Assembly (NCBI RefSeq): GCF_027497215.1 | Contig: NZ_CP114904.1 | Span: 4,734,001 to 4,798,000 of the forward strand | Direction: 5' to 3' | Source: Micromonospora sp. WMMD812 | GTDB lineage: Bacteria > Actinomycetota > Actinomycetes > Mycobacteriales > Micromonosporaceae | Length of the DNA: 64,000 nt | Shown here: piece by piece, positions 24,804 through 33,631 of the stretch | How the letters are laid out: each line of letters starts with the position of its first letter | Position numbering within the stretch: position 1 is the first letter of the stretch | Program-made: the position numbers and the translations under genes | The notes under the pieces: model-generated | What the model was told of the DNA's origin: nothing | Seen by the model: the letters and a program-made list of their open reading frames with translations, nothing else | The model's database searches: none

Positions 24804-25628
24804 GTGAACCAGCAGCGAGTGCCGCGAAAGCGGACATATCTCATGTGCTCCCCCGAGCACTTCGCGGTCGAGTACGCGATCAACCCGTGGATGGACGTCA
24901 CCACCCCGGTCGACCCGGCGCTGGCCGTGAAGCAGTGGGACCGGCTGCGGGAGACCCTGGTCGGCCTCGGCCACGAGGTGCACCTGCTCTCCCCCGAGCG
25001 GGGCCTGCCGGACATGGTGTACGCCGCCAACGGCGCGTTCGTGGTGGACGGCACCGTCTACGGCGCGCGGTTCAAGCACGAGCAGCGGGCCGCCGAGGCC
25101 GCGGCGCACCGGGCGTTCTACGAGTCGCGGGGTTGGCGGTTCGTCGCACCGAGCGAGACCAACGAGGGCGAGGGCGACTTCGCGTACCTGCCCGAGGCGC
25201 ACGGCGGCCTGATCCTCGCCGGCCACGGTTTCCGCACCGAGCTGCCGGCGCACGCCGAGGCGCAGGAGGCGCTTGCCCGGCCGGTGGTCTCGCTGCACCT
25301 GGTCGACCCGCGGTTCTACCACCTCGATGTGGCGCTCGCATCGATCGACGACGGAAACATCGTCTACTACCCGGGCGCCTTCTCGGTGGCCAGCCAGAAG
25401 GTGCTCGCCCAGCTCTTCCCGGAGGCCGTGGTCGCCGACGACGAGGACGCGCTGGCCTTCGGCCTGAACCTGGTCAGCGACGGGCTGAACGTGGTGCTCA
25501 ACACCGAGGCGACCCGGCTGGCCGGGAAGCTGAAGGCGGCCGGCTACCACCCGGTGCCGGTCGAGCTGGCCGAGCTGAAGAAGGGCGGCGGCAGCGTGAA
25601 GTGCTGCATCGCCGAACTGCGCCATTGA
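24804..25628 (+). CDS. Dimethylargininase / arginine-modifying hydrolase (DDAH family)
   Basis: A 274-residue amidinotransferase-fold hydrolase. Conserved parts are YAINPWMD, the PDMVYAANGAF stretch, the catalytic His in FYHLDVALA and the C-terminal nucleophile in SVKCCIAELRH. DDAH turns dimethylarginine into citrulline and dimethylamine; close relatives act on other guanidines. The GTG at 24804 was chosen because TACCCT ends 8 nt before it; starts at 24756 and 24798 are also possible. A strong hairpin follows the stop. Confidence 0.85.
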   Translation: MNQQRVPRKRTYLMCSPEHFAVEYAINPWMDVTTPVDPALAVKQWDRLRETLVGLGHEVHLLSPERGLPDMVYAANGAFVVDGTVYGARFKHEQRAAEAAAHRAFYESRGWRFVAPSETNEGEGDFAYLPEAHGGLILAGHGFRTELPAHAEAQEALARPVVSLHLVDPRFYHLDVALASIDDGNIVYYPGAFSVASQKVLAQLFPEAVVADDEDALAFGLNLVSDGLNVVLNTEATRLAGKLKAAGYHPVPVELAELKKGGGSVKCCIAELRH

Positions 25629-25652
25629 CCTGGCCCGACGCCGGGCGTACGG

Positions 25653-25689
25653 CCAGGGGCCGGCCTCCGTCGCGGAGGCCGGCCCCTGG
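25653..25689 (+). terminator. Strong hairpin terminator after ddaH-like gene
   Basis: A perfect 17-bp GC-rich stem (25653-25669 with 25673-25689) with a TCG loop, 24 bases after the stop and followed by a weakly T-rich stretch. It lies between convergent genes, so it may serve both. Confidence 0.7.
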
Positions 25690-25735
25690 TGTCTCGTTCG
25701 TCAGTGGCGCCCGTCGAGGGGCGTCGGAGCGCCGC

Positions 25736-26929
25736 TCAGCCCAGCGTGGCCAACTCGTTGATCAGGACGTTCGACATCACCTGGCCGTCGCGCTGCACCT
25801 GGCGCAGGTACCACTTCTGCTGCGGCGTACGCGGCTGGTTGAACTGCCAGATGCCGCGCGGGCTGTCGATCTGCCCGAGCTTGCCCAGCGCCAGGTTGAC
25901 CTGCTGCGGGTCCGGCTTGTCGCCGGCCAGGCCGATCGCCTGGTGCAGCACCTGCGCCGCGTCGTACGACGCCATGGCGTAGGTGGTGGGCGAGACGTTG
26001 TGCTTCTTCCGGTACGCGGAGGCGAACACCCGGTTGGCCACGTTGTTCAGGTCGGCCGAGTAGTTCAGCGCGGTCTGAATGTTGAGCGCGTCGTTCTTGA
26101 GGCTGTCCAGCGCGGTGCCCTCGGTGAGGAAGCCCGGGGCGTAGATCGGACCCCGGTAGCCCTCGTTGCGCAGCTGCTTGACGAACTCGACGCCCGCGTC
26201 GCCGGCGAAGAAGCAGAAGACCGCCGTCGGCCTGCGGTTGAGCGCCGTGCGGATGTCCTGCACGAACGCGGTCTTGCCGGGGTTGGTGGCCGCGGTGGTC
26301 AGGACGACCGGGTCCGCGATGCGCGGGTCGCTGCTGCCGAACTCCTGCCGGAAGCCGCGCACCACGTCCGGTCCGCCGACGTTCTCCGGGATGATCATCG
26401 CCACCCGGCTGTTCGCCGGCAGGTGGTCCTTGAGGTGGCGGCCGAGCGCCCGGCCCGCCTCGTCCAGCACGTACGAGGTGCGCCAGATGTAGACCACGCT
26501 CTGCAGGCTGCTCGGCGAGGCGTTCGACCCGATCAGCGGCACCTTGGCCTGCTCGACCATGTCCCGGATGCCGAGCATCACGGCGGAGTTGACCACGCCT
26601 GTCAGGGCGAGCACGTCCTGGTTCAGCAGGCCGTCGACCGCCGCCTGGCCGGTCTTCGCCGTCTCGCCCTCGTCGGCTGTGATGAGCGTCACCGGGTGCC
26701 CGCCGAGCTGCTGGTCGTGCAGGTCGAGGAAGAGCTGGAACCCGTTGGTGATGTCCTCACCGATCGCCTTGAACCCGCCGGCCTGGGGGGCGATGAGGCC
26801 GATCTTGATGGGGCTCTTCGGGCTGGCCGCCGGTTGGCCCTCGGTGTCGTCGCCGCACGCCGCGACGAGTCCGGTGGTACCGAGCGCGGCCAGCAGTTGG
26901 AGCGCCCGCCTGCGGTTCATCTGCGACAC
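25736..26929 (-). CDS. Branched-chain amino-acid-type ABC substrate-binding lipoprotein
   Basis: A 397-residue periplasmic-binding-protein (type 1, Leu/Ile/Val-BP-like). The N-terminus has a twin-arginine-like NRRRALQLL and the lipobox LVAAC with Cys25 followed by GDD, so it is a surface lipoprotein. IGLIAPQAGGFKAIGED and the GSNASPSSL loop are typical ligand-lobe motifs. The GTG start has AAGGA 6 bases upstream. No permease or ATPase is adjacent, so it is an orphan binding protein. Confidence 0.85.
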   Translation of the reverse strand: MSQMNRRRALQLLAALGTTGLVAACGDDTEGQPAASPKSPIKIGLIAPQAGGFKAIGEDITNGFQLFLDLHDQQLGGHPVTLITADEGETAKTGQAAVDGLLNQDVLALTGVVNSAVMLGIRDMVEQAKVPLIGSNASPSSLQSVVYIWRTSYVLDEAGRALGRHLKDHLPANSRVAMIIPENVGGPDVVRGFRQEFGSSDPRIADPVVLTTAATNPGKTAFVQDIRTALNRRPTAVFCFFAGDAGVEFVKQLRNEGYRGPIYAPGFLTEGTALDSLKNDALNIQTALNYSADLNNVANRVFASAYRKKHNVSPTTYAMASYDAAQVLHQAIGLAGDKPDPQQVNLALGKLGQIDSPRGIWQFNQPRTPQQKWYLRQVQRDGQVMSNVLINELATLG

Positions 26930-26977
26930 CGAGATCCTTCCGAGGAGTGTTGCAGGGCGGTACGCCCCTCCGGCGTT

Positions 26978-27805
26978 CTACCTGGTCGGCGACGCTGCGT
27001 CAATTGGCGAGTGATCATCGTGTAAGGACTGCAACACATCCACGACCACCGGCCAGGCCGCAGATTCGGGGTCGATAAGCCCGAAATGCTCGCATTCCGG
27101 TAGGTCAATCAGGGTGATATCGGAGCCTGCGGCGCGAGCCGCGCTGACGAAGTCCCGGCTCAGGTCCACCGGTACCTGCCGGTCCATCGCGCCATGGACG
27201 ACTACCGTCCGTGTCCGTATCGGTACCAACGTCCGTGGATCCGCGATCGCGTACCGGTCCGGGAAATCCGTCGGACCCCCGCCGAGCAGCGCGGCCACCG
27301 CGCCGTCGTCCAGGTCCCGGCGGTACGCCTCCGCCAGGTCCGCCACCGGGGCGAGCGCGAGCACGCCGCCGACCCCGGCCGGGGCGGTCCCGGCGACGAA
27401 GAGCGCCAGCTGGCCACCGGCCGAGTGGCCGACCAGGATCGGCGCGGCGGCGGACACCCGACCGGGCATCGCCTCGGCGGCCAGCCGAGGCAGCTGGGTC
27501 ACGCCGGTCAGCACGTCGGTGAGGGTGCTCGGCCAGCCACCCCCGGGCTGCCCGGTACGCCGGTACTCCAGCTGGGCCACCGGGTAGCCGAGGCCGGCCA
27601 GGGCGGCCGCGAGCGGGCCGGTGTGTCGCCGGTCGTACTCCGCCCGCCAGAAGCCCCCGTGCACCACCACGACCAGGGGGCGGGACGATCCGGGACCGGC
27701 CGGGAAGCGCAGGTCGGCGATCTGGTCCGGGTGATCGCCGTACGCGACGGTGCGGTCGGGCTCGGGGGCGGGCCGGCTGAGCACGGCCCGCGGGTCGGCG
27801 GACAT
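26978..27805 (-). CDS. Alpha/beta hydrolase, kynurenine-formamidase-like
   Basis: A 275-residue alpha/beta hydrolase. VVHGGFWRAEYD forms the oxyanion-hole region, GHSAGGQLA holds the nucleophilic serine, and CEHFGLIDP carries the likely catalytic histidine. The HGGFW form resembles arylformamidases of tryptophan catabolism. No other kynurenine gene is nearby, so the substrate is unproven. Confidence 0.8.
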   Translation of the reverse strand: MSADPRAVLSRPAPEPDRTVAYGDHPDQIADLRFPAGPGSSRPLVVVVHGGFWRAEYDRRHTGPLAAALAGLGYPVAQLEYRRTGQPGGGWPSTLTDVLTGVTQLPRLAAEAMPGRVSAAAPILVGHSAGGQLALFVAGTAPAGVGGVLALAPVADLAEAYRRDLDDGAVAALLGGGPTDFPDRYAIADPRTLVPIRTRTVVVHGAMDRQVPVDLSRDFVSAARAAGSDITLIDLPECEHFGLIDPESAAWPVVVDVLQSLHDDHSPIDAASPTR

Positions 27806-27811
27806 GGCGCG

Positions 27812-27817
27812 ACGGTA
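27812..27817 (-). promoter_or_regulatory. Candidate -10 of alpha/beta hydrolase gene
   Basis: TACCGT on the minus strand lies 6 nt before the ATG at 27805. Confidence 0.5.
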
Positions 27818-27898
27818 GCGCGACCCGCTCGGGTGGTTGCGGTCCGGTGGTCGGTCCCGGCGAGCATGCGTGCGCGCCGCTGGGTAAAGATGGATCCC

Positions 27899-28489
27899 AT
27901 GACCGAAGCGCGCTTCGCTGGACAGAACGACGAGCCGGGCCACGAGGACTCGGGTCACCCCGGCACCGTGGTGGTGGTCGGCCCGGACGGCCGGCCGGTC
28001 GGCACCGTGCAGACCGACGAGGGGCAGGGCGAGGACCCGACCCGACTCGTCGAGCAGCCGGCCAAGGTGATGCGGATCGGCAGCATGATCAAGCAGCTGC
28101 TCGAGGAGGTGAAGGCGGCCCCGCTGGACGACGCCAGCCGGAACCGGATGCGGGAGATCCACGAGCGGTCGATCGTCGAGCTGAAGGAGGGCCTCGCGCC
28201 GGAGCTGCGCGAGGAGCTGGAGCGGATCTCGCTGCCCTTCACCGAGGAGGGCGCGCCCAGCGAGGGAGAGCTGCGGATCGCCCACGCCCAGCTGGTCGGC
28301 TGGCTGGAGGGGCTGTTCCACGGCATCCAGGCCGCGCTGGTCGCCCAGCAGATGGCCGCCCGGGTGCAGTTGGAGCAGATGCGCTCGGGCCGGCAGGCGC
28401 TGCCGAGCGGGCCCGGCGGGGTGGTGCCCGGAATGCCGGGCATGGGGCAGCCGTCGGGCGAGGGGCACAGCACCGGGCAGTACCTCTGA
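27899..28489 (+). CDS. bpa: Bacterial proteasome activator Bpa
   Basis: A 196-residue protein. The long helical core (about 60-150) matches Bpa/PafE, and the very C-terminus is GQYL, the tail that docks into proteasome alpha-ring pockets and opens the gate without ATP. A flexible Gly/Pro linker separates core and tail. The gene therefore implies a 20S proteasome elsewhere in the genome. An ATG three codons upstream (27890) is equally possible. Confidence 0.92.
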   Translation: MTEARFAGQNDEPGHEDSGHPGTVVVVGPDGRPVGTVQTDEGQGEDPTRLVEQPAKVMRIGSMIKQLLEEVKAAPLDDASRNRMREIHERSIVELKEGLAPELREELERISLPFTEEGAPSEGELRIAHAQLVGWLEGLFHGIQAALVAQQMAARVQLEQMRSGRQALPSGPGGVVPGMPGMGQPSGEGHSTGQYL

Positions 28490-28491
28490 GC

Positions 28492-28520
28492 CGTCCGCCG
28501 CGCCAGCGGCGCGGCGGACG
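28492..28520. terminator. Bidirectional hairpin between bpa and HAD gene
   Basis: A perfect 13-bp stem (28492-28504 with 28508-28520) with loop AGC, sitting 2 bases after the bpa stop and 3 bases before the convergent stop. No T-run. Confidence 0.65.
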
Positions 28521-28523
28521 CGG

Positions 28524-29336
28524 TCAGCCCACGTCGAAGATCTTCTCCAGGTACGCCGCCACGCCGTCCTCGGAGTTCGCCGCGGTCACCTCGTGCGCGA
28601 TCTCCAGGACGCCGCGGTGCGCGTTGGCCACGGCCACCGCCCGGCCGGCCCAGGCCAGCATCGGCACGTCGTTGGGCATGTCGCCGAAGGCCAGCACGTC
28701 CTCGGCGTCGACGCCGAGCCGGGCGCAATACCACGCCAGCCCGGCCGCCTTGGTCACCCCGGCCGCGGAGATCTCCACCAGCCCGGAGTAGGACGAGTGG
28801 GTGGCCTCGGCGAGGCCTTGCAGCGCCCCGGCGACCAGCTCGACGAAGGCGTCCGGATCCTGCTCGCCGGCCCGGGCGAGCAGCTTCACCGCCGGCGCGG
28901 CCAGCAGCTCCTCGGGCGTCTCGACCGCGCGGATCGCGTCGTGGTCGGCGTCCCAGCGCAGCGGATAGTGCGCCTCGTGCCGCATCTGCCGGCTGTCGGT
29001 GATCTCCACCGCGAAGCTGATCCCGGGCACCTCGGCACGCAGTCGCCGGGCCACCTCGGCGAGCAGCTCCGGCGCCAGCGGGTCGGCCCGCAGCACCTCG
29101 TCGTTCACCGGGTCGTAGACCACCGCACCGTTCGCGCAGACCGCCGGCAGTGGCTCGGCCAGCTGCTCGTACACCATCCGGAGCCAGCGGATCGGGCGGC
29201 CGGTGACCAGAACGACCGGCGTGCCCCGCGCGGCGATCCGGGCCAGCACCCCGGCGGTTCGCGGGCTCAGCGTCCGGTCGTCCCGGAGCAGCGTGCCGTC
29301 GATGTCGGTGGCGACCAGGCGTGGCGTCTCTCCCAT
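28524..29336 (-). CDS. Cof-type HAD hydrolase
   Basis: A 270-residue HAD phosphatase. Motif I is ATDIDGTLL, motif II VLVTGRP, and motif III/IV lies in FGDMPNDVPML; the C2b cap lies between. Such enzymes dephosphorylate sugar phosphates or nucleotides. Its ATG overlaps the stop of the second HAD gene by one base (TGATG), so the two are coupled. Confidence 0.9.
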   Translation of the reverse strand: MGETPRLVATDIDGTLLRDDRTLSPRTAGVLARIAARGTPVVLVTGRPIRWLRMVYEQLAEPLPAVCANGAVVYDPVNDEVLRADPLAPELLAEVARRLRAEVPGISFAVEITDSRQMRHEAHYPLRWDADHDAIRAVETPEELLAAPAVKLLARAGEQDPDAFVELVAGALQGLAEATHSSYSGLVEISAAGVTKAAGLAWYCARLGVDAEDVLAFGDMPNDVPMLAWAGRAVAVANAHRGVLEIAHEVTAANSEDGVAAYLEKIFDVG

Positions 29337-30157
29337 CACCGGGAGAGTAGTCGGTCCAGGTAGACGGCCACCCCGTCGTCGTCGTTGCGCAGGGTCACCT
29401 CGTCGGCGGCGGCACGGACCGTGGGGTGGGCGTTGGAGACCGCCACCCGGGACCATCCGGCCCACGCGAACATCGGCAGGTCGTTCGGCATGTCGCCGAA
29501 GACCAGCACGTCGCCCGGGTCGACGCCGAGGGTCTGCGCCACCACGGCCAGCCCGGTTGCCTTGTCCACGCCGGGCGGGCAGATCTCCACGAACCCGAGC
29601 CCGGCCTGGGTGAGCGTGGCCACCTCCGACGGCACGATCCGGCGGGCCACCTCGAGGAGTTCGTCCACGTGATGGTCGGCCGTACGCGCGAACGCCTTGA
29701 TCACATCGGTGGAGAGGCACTCGGCGCGGGTCCGTGCCTCGAACCGGTCCTGGTAGGGCCAGCTCGGGTGGTAGTCGCCCCAGAGTGGCGCGTCGTGCTC
29801 GTCCGACGCCTCCACCATCACGGTCAACGGACCGACCTCGGCCTCCAGGTCGGCGAGCAGGCGGGCGAGCACCTCGGCGGGCAGCCGCTCGTCGCGGAGC
29901 ACCACCGGACCGGCCGGGTCGCTCTGGTCGACCACCCGCCCGCCACCGGCCATCACCAGGAAGTCGGCGGCGCGGATGTCGTTGCGGGTCAGCTCGGTCA
30001 GCCGGGGGCCACGGCCGGTGGCGCCGACCACCGGGATCCCGGCGGCCCGCACCCGGTCGAGCACCCCGTGCGTGTACGCGGAGACCGTGTCGTCGCTGCG
30101 GACGAGCGTCCCGTCGAGGTCGGTGGCGATCAGCTTGGGCAGTCCCGGGCGGGTCAT
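29336..30157 (-). CDS. Cof-type HAD hydrolase (tandem paralogue)
   Basis: A 273-residue HAD phosphatase with ATDLDGTLV, VGATGRGP and FGDMPNDLPMF. It is homologous along its length to the following gene, so the pair arose by tandem duplication. AAGGAGG stands 5-6 bases before the ATG, making this the first gene of the pair. Substrate unknown. Confidence 0.9.
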   Translation of the reverse strand: MTRPGLPKLIATDLDGTLVRSDDTVSAYTHGVLDRVRAAGIPVVGATGRGPRLTELTRNDIRAADFLVMAGGGRVVDQSDPAGPVVLRDERLPAEVLARLLADLEAEVGPLTVMVEASDEHDAPLWGDYHPSWPYQDRFEARTRAECLSTDVIKAFARTADHHVDELLEVARRIVPSEVATLTQAGLGFVEICPPGVDKATGLAVVAQTLGVDPGDVLVFGDMPNDLPMFAWAGWSRVAVSNAHPTVRAAADEVTLRNDDDGVAVYLDRLLSR

Positions 30158-30358
30158 GGTTCCTCCTTCGCCCGCCGCCGTCGCAGCCAGCCGTTTCAGT
30201 GGTCGATCGTCGACCCGGAGTGACGGCGGGCAGCAACCGTACCTCGCGGAACGGGTCGCAACCATGGCTTCCAGGCGAATCGGATGCCAACCCGCGGCGC
30301 ACCTCCGATGTCCACCGCGTCCCGGCCGCTACCTGGCCCGGCGCCCGCCCTCGGCCCG

Positions 30359-30364
30359 TACGGT
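30359..30364 (+). promoter_or_regulatory. Candidate -10 of GNAT gene (leaderless)
   Basis: TACGGT lies 6 nt before the GTG at 30371 and helps choose that start over upstream ones. Confidence 0.5.
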
Positions 30365-30370
30365 GAAGGG

Positions 30371-30892
30371 GTGGCGGTGCGCGACTGGCCGGCGGCGGAG
30401 CCGATCGAGACCGAGCGGTTGGTGCTGGAACCGCTGCGCGTCGGGCACGCCGAGGAGATGGCCCCCCTCCTGGACGACGAGCGCCTGCACGAGTACGTCG
30501 GCGGCCGGCCGGACACCCCGGAGGAACTGCGCGCCCGGTACGCGCGCCAGGTCGCCGGGCACTCTCCGGACGGCGCGCAGGGCTGGCTGAACTGGATCGT
30601 CCGGCATCGCGACACCGGGGCCGCGCTGGGCGTCGTCCAGGCCACCGTCCGGCTCGACGGCGAGCGCGCGGTGGCCGAGCTGGCCTGGGTGGTCGCGGCC
30701 CCACAGCAGGGCCGCGGGTACGCCGGCGAGGCCGCCGCGGGAATGGTCGGCTGGCTCGACCGGCAGGGCATCCGGGCGCTGATCGCGCACGTGCACCCCG
30801 ACCACCGCGCGTCGGCGCGAGTGGCCGAACGGCTCGGCCTGCGCGCCACCGACGTGGTGGTCGACGGCGAGCTGCGGTGGGCCACGCCCTGA
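30371..30892 (+). CDS. GNAT N-acetyltransferase (RimJ-like)
   Basis: A 173-residue acetyltransferase with IETERLVLEPL at the N-terminus, an acetyl-CoA loop at VAAPQQGRGYAGEAAAG (about residue 113) and HPDHRASARVAERLGL near the end, as in the RimJ/RimL group. The target is unknown. The 3' end faces the convergent membrane-protein gene across 19 bases. Confidence 0.85.
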   Translation: MAVRDWPAAEPIETERLVLEPLRVGHAEEMAPLLDDERLHEYVGGRPDTPEELRARYARQVAGHSPDGAQGWLNWIVRHRDTGAALGVVQATVRLDGERAVAELAWVVAAPQQGRGYAGEAAAGMVGWLDRQGIRALIAHVHPDHRASARVAERLGLRATDVVVDGELRWATP

Positions 30893-30911
30893 CCGCCGGT
30901 CGCCGGGCGGG

Positions 30912-31637
30912 TCAGATCGGCGGTTCCGGGCGGGCGAACGGAACGGTCGGCTGCACGGTGAGGTCGGCCGGCGCGGGCGGGACGTCGTCCAGCTCCTCCG
31001 GACCCGGCCGGCGCCGACGGCGGCGGAAGACCGGCTCGACCGGGGCGTCGTCGCCGTCGTCCGGGGTCGGGCCGGCGACGGGGGCCAGCCAGAGGGCCGC
31101 GCCGAGCAGCGCGCAGGCGATGAAGGCCGTCACCAGGCCCCGGCCGTACTCGATCTGGAAGCCGTCGCCGGGGGAGTAGAAGAGGGTCCGCTGACCCGCG
31201 TCGTCGAGCGTGAACGCCGTGGTCGTGAGCAGCGCCAGCAGCGCCCCGGCCAGGGCGAGCCCGGCCACCCGGGCGTTCGGCCGGACGGCCCGGGTGCCGC
31301 GCAGCGCGAGCGCCATCGTGCAGACCAGCGCGAGCAGCCCGACCAGATAGCCGACTCCGAAGCCGCCAACCTCGGAGACCCCGGCGGGTACCCGGATGGC
31401 GTTGCCCGTCGGGCCGGCGTTGGGCAGGGTCGTCACCACCCACTCGCCGACCAGCGAGGCGACCGCGGCCACCGCGCCGAGCCCGGCGAGCAGCGGCGGC
31501 AGCCGGCGGTCCCGGACCAGGCCGGCGAGGGAACGACCGGGCCGCTCCGGCGGGGCCGGCTCGATGGCGCCCCACTCGACGACGGCCGTCCCGTCGGACC
31601 GGTCTTCCTGCCGCGGGATGGGCAGTTCTCGGGACAT
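30912..31637 (-). CDS. Four-helix membrane protein of unknown function
   Basis: A 241-residue protein. A 45-residue cytoplasmic N-terminus precedes four hydrophobic helices (about 48-70, 92-112, 122-145, 168-188), then an Arg-rich stretch and a Pro-rich acidic tail. AAGGA precedes the ATG. I recognise no family. It may be Micromonosporaceae-specific. Confidence 0.7.
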   Translation of the reverse strand: MSRELPIPRQEDRSDGTAVVEWGAIEPAPPERPGRSLAGLVRDRRLPPLLAGLGAVAAVASLVGEWVVTTLPNAGPTGNAIRVPAGVSEVGGFGVGYLVGLLALVCTMALALRGTRAVRPNARVAGLALAGALLALLTTTAFTLDDAGQRTLFYSPGDGFQIEYGRGLVTAFIACALLGAALWLAPVAGPTPDDGDDAPVEPVFRRRRRRPGPEELDDVPPAPADLTVQPTVPFARPEPPI

Positions 31638-31756
31638 CGGGGGAATCCTTCCGCCGGTCACGCGCCTGCCCCGCATCATGGCACAGCGGGAGCCTGGTGA
31701 CCGGGATCGCAACAGGGGCGTCGGTCGAGGCCGTCGCAGGCGAGGCGCCTTTCCGA

Positions 31757-31762
31757 TAGCGT
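31757..31762 (+). promoter_or_regulatory. Candidate -10 of osmC-like gene (leaderless)
   Basis: TAGCGT lies 7 nt before the ATG at 31770. Confidence 0.5.
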
Positions 31763-31769
31763 CGGTCGC

Positions 31770-32201
31770 ATGCCTATCCGTACCGCTTCCGCACGTTGGC
31801 AGGGCAACCTCACCGAGGGGTCCGGCACGGTCCGCACCGGCAAGGGCGGGCTCCAGGGGAACTACTCGTTCAAGTCGCGCTTCGAGGAGGGGGAGGGCAC
31901 CAACCCCGAGGAGCTGATCGGCGCCGCGCACGCCGGCTGCTTCTCGATGGCCTTCTCCAAGGCGCTCGCCGACGCCGGCTCGACGGCCACCTCGGTGGAG
32001 ACCACCGCCACGGTCCACCTCGACAAGACGGACGCCGGGATGACCGTGACGCGGATCGACCTGGAGACCGTCGGCGAGGTCCCCGGCATCGACGAGAGCG
32101 AGTTCCAGAAGCTCGCCGAGGCCGCCAAGGCGAACTGCCCGATCTCGCGCCTGCTCTCCCCGGGCGCCGAGATCACCCTCCGCGCGCGCCTCGTCGCCTG
32201 A
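31770..32201 (+). CDS. OsmC-family peroxiredoxin
   Basis: A 143-residue OsmC protein that reduces organic hydroperoxides. The two redox cysteines are in AAHAGCFSMAF (about residue 56) and AKANCPISR (about 125); the catalytic Arg and Glu are expected in the N-terminal strand and in NPEELIGAAH. Length fits OsmC rather than the shorter Ohr. Confidence 0.92.
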   Translation: MPIRTASARWQGNLTEGSGTVRTGKGGLQGNYSFKSRFEEGEGTNPEELIGAAHAGCFSMAFSKALADAGSTATSVETTATVHLDKTDAGMTVTRIDLETVGEVPGIDESEFQKLAEAAKANCPISRLLSPGAEITLRARLVA

Positions 32202-32220
32202 TCGTTCCACCCCGTACGTT

Positions 32221-32266
32221 CACGGAAGGAGCGCTCGTCCCACGCCGGGCGGCACCTCCTTCCGTG
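32221..32266 (+). terminator. Hairpin after osmC-like gene
   Basis: An 11-bp perfect stem (CACGGAAGGAG with its complement at 32256-32266) and a long GC-rich loop, 19 bases after the stop. No T-run. Confidence 0.4.
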
Positions 32267-32321
32267 GACGTGTGTGGATCTTGAAAGGTCGGCACGTGGC
32301 GGACTGGGGCAGAATGGCGGA

Positions 32322-32675
32322 GTGCCGGTGGAGATGAGCCGCGAGCGCTTCGAGGAGCTGGTCGCCGACGCCCTCGACGAGGTGCCCGAGGAGCTGCTCG
32401 GCCTGATGAGCAACGTGGTCATCCTCGTCGAGGACGACCCGCCGCCCGGCGACGAGGAGCTGCTCGGCCTCTACGAGGGCCACGCGCTCACCGAGCGGGG
32501 CTGGGACTACTCCGGCGTGCTGCCGGACCGGATCTTCATCTACCGCCACCCCATCCTGCGGATCTGCGACAGTGACGAAGTCGTCGTCGACGAGATCGCG
32601 ATCACCGTCGTCCACGAGATCGCCCACCACTTCGGCATCGACGACGAGCGGCTGCACGCCCTGGGCTGGGCCTGA
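32322..32675 (+). CDS. Zincin-like metallopeptidase (DUF1025/Zincin_1)
   Basis: A 117-residue minimal metalloprotease. It has the zinc motif HEIAHHFGI, with the third ligand region DDERLHALG at the C-terminus, as in the small MMP-like Zincin_1 family. The GTG at 32322 is used; CAGAAT 6 nt upstream resembles a leaderless -10. The substrate is unknown. Confidence 0.88.
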   Translation: MPVEMSRERFEELVADALDEVPEELLGLMSNVVILVEDDPPPGDEELLGLYEGHALTERGWDYSGVLPDRIFIYRHPILRICDSDEVVVDEIAITVVHEIAHHFGIDDERLHALGWA

Positions 32676-32852
32676 CCGGGCCGCTCCGCCAGCCGACGAC
32701 GCCGAGCCTCGCGTGGTCGACGCCGAGCGCGCCGCCGAACGTCCGATGGGCGGCGCCGAGCGCGCCGGCCGCCACGCCGGCTGGCCGATGGCCCGTCGTT
32801 GCGACGGTCCCCTACCGTCGTGAGAGGCATCGCGACCTCAGGAGGCACTTTC

Positions 32853-33575
32853 ATGCGCAGCGCGCTGTTCTCCGCGGAGAACCTGGAGAAGGAGTCCGCT
32901 CAGCCCGGCATGCGGCTGCAGAACTCCAAGATGTTGAAGATCGAGCTCAACGGTGAGGCGATGGCCCGGGTCGGGTCGATGGTCGCCTACCAGGGGAACG
33001 TGCAGTTCCAGGCGCTCGGCTCCGGCGGGCTCGGCAAGTTCCTCAAGCAGAAGCTCACCGGCGAGGGCGTGCCGCTGATGAAGGTGAGCGGCCACGGCGA
33101 CGTCTTCCTCGCCGAGCTGGCCAAGGACGTGCACATCATCGATTTAGAGCCGGGCGACGCGCTCTCCATCAACGGCTCCAGCGTGCTGGCCTTCGACTCC
33201 AGCCTCCAGTACGACATCAAGATGGTCGGCGGCGCCGGCATGGCCTCGTCCTCCGGCCTCTTCAACTGCGTCTTCACCGGCCATGGCCGGATCGCCATCA
33301 CCACCAAGGGCACCCCGGTGGTGCTCAACGTCGACCAGCCGACCTACGTCGACCCGCAGGCCGCGGTCTGCTGGTCGGCCAACCTCCAGACGGGTTACCA
33401 CCGGGCCGAGCAACTGGGTCTCGGCACGCTGCTCGGTCGACGCACCGGTGAGTCGTTCACGATGAGCTTCGCCGGCCAGGGCTTCGTGGTCGTGCAGCCG
33501 TCCGAGGAGCCGCCGGTCATGGGCAGCGGCGCGCAGGAGCAGCAGGGCGGCCTCCTCGGCGGCCTGCTCAGCTGA
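32853..33575 (+). CDS. AIM24-family protein, contains a TTA codon
   Basis: A 240-residue AIM24/TerD-like beta-rich protein (MVAYQGNVQFQALGSGG, then a long beta-sandwich). The family is widespread with an unclear role, possibly membrane or stress related. AGGAGG precedes the ATG. The codon at 33144-33146 is TTA (Leu98), very rare in such GC-rich genomes; in streptomycetes TTA genes depend on the bldA tRNA. Its C-terminus is a Gln/Gly-rich tail. Confidence 0.85.
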   Translation: MRSALFSAENLEKESAQPGMRLQNSKMLKIELNGEAMARVGSMVAYQGNVQFQALGSGGLGKFLKQKLTGEGVPLMKVSGHGDVFLAELAKDVHIIDLEPGDALSINGSSVLAFDSSLQYDIKMVGGAGMASSSGLFNCVFTGHGRIAITTKGTPVVLNVDQPTYVDPQAAVCWSANLQTGYHRAEQLGLGTLLGRRTGESFTMSFAGQGFVVVQPSEEPPVMGSGAQEQQGGLLGGLLS

Positions 33576-33631
33576 CGCGGGCGCGTTCCGGCCGGGGCGC
33601 TTCGGGTGGAAGCCCGGGACGCGCCGGCCGG

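Noticed and set aside
28524..30157. Assembly duplication of a HAD gene
   Set aside because: The two proteins share motifs but differ throughout, so this is an old tandem duplication rather than a sequence artefact.
33576..33631. Terminator between AIM24 and pheA genes
   Set aside because: Only imperfect GC-rich complementarity; no clear stem could be defined by eye.
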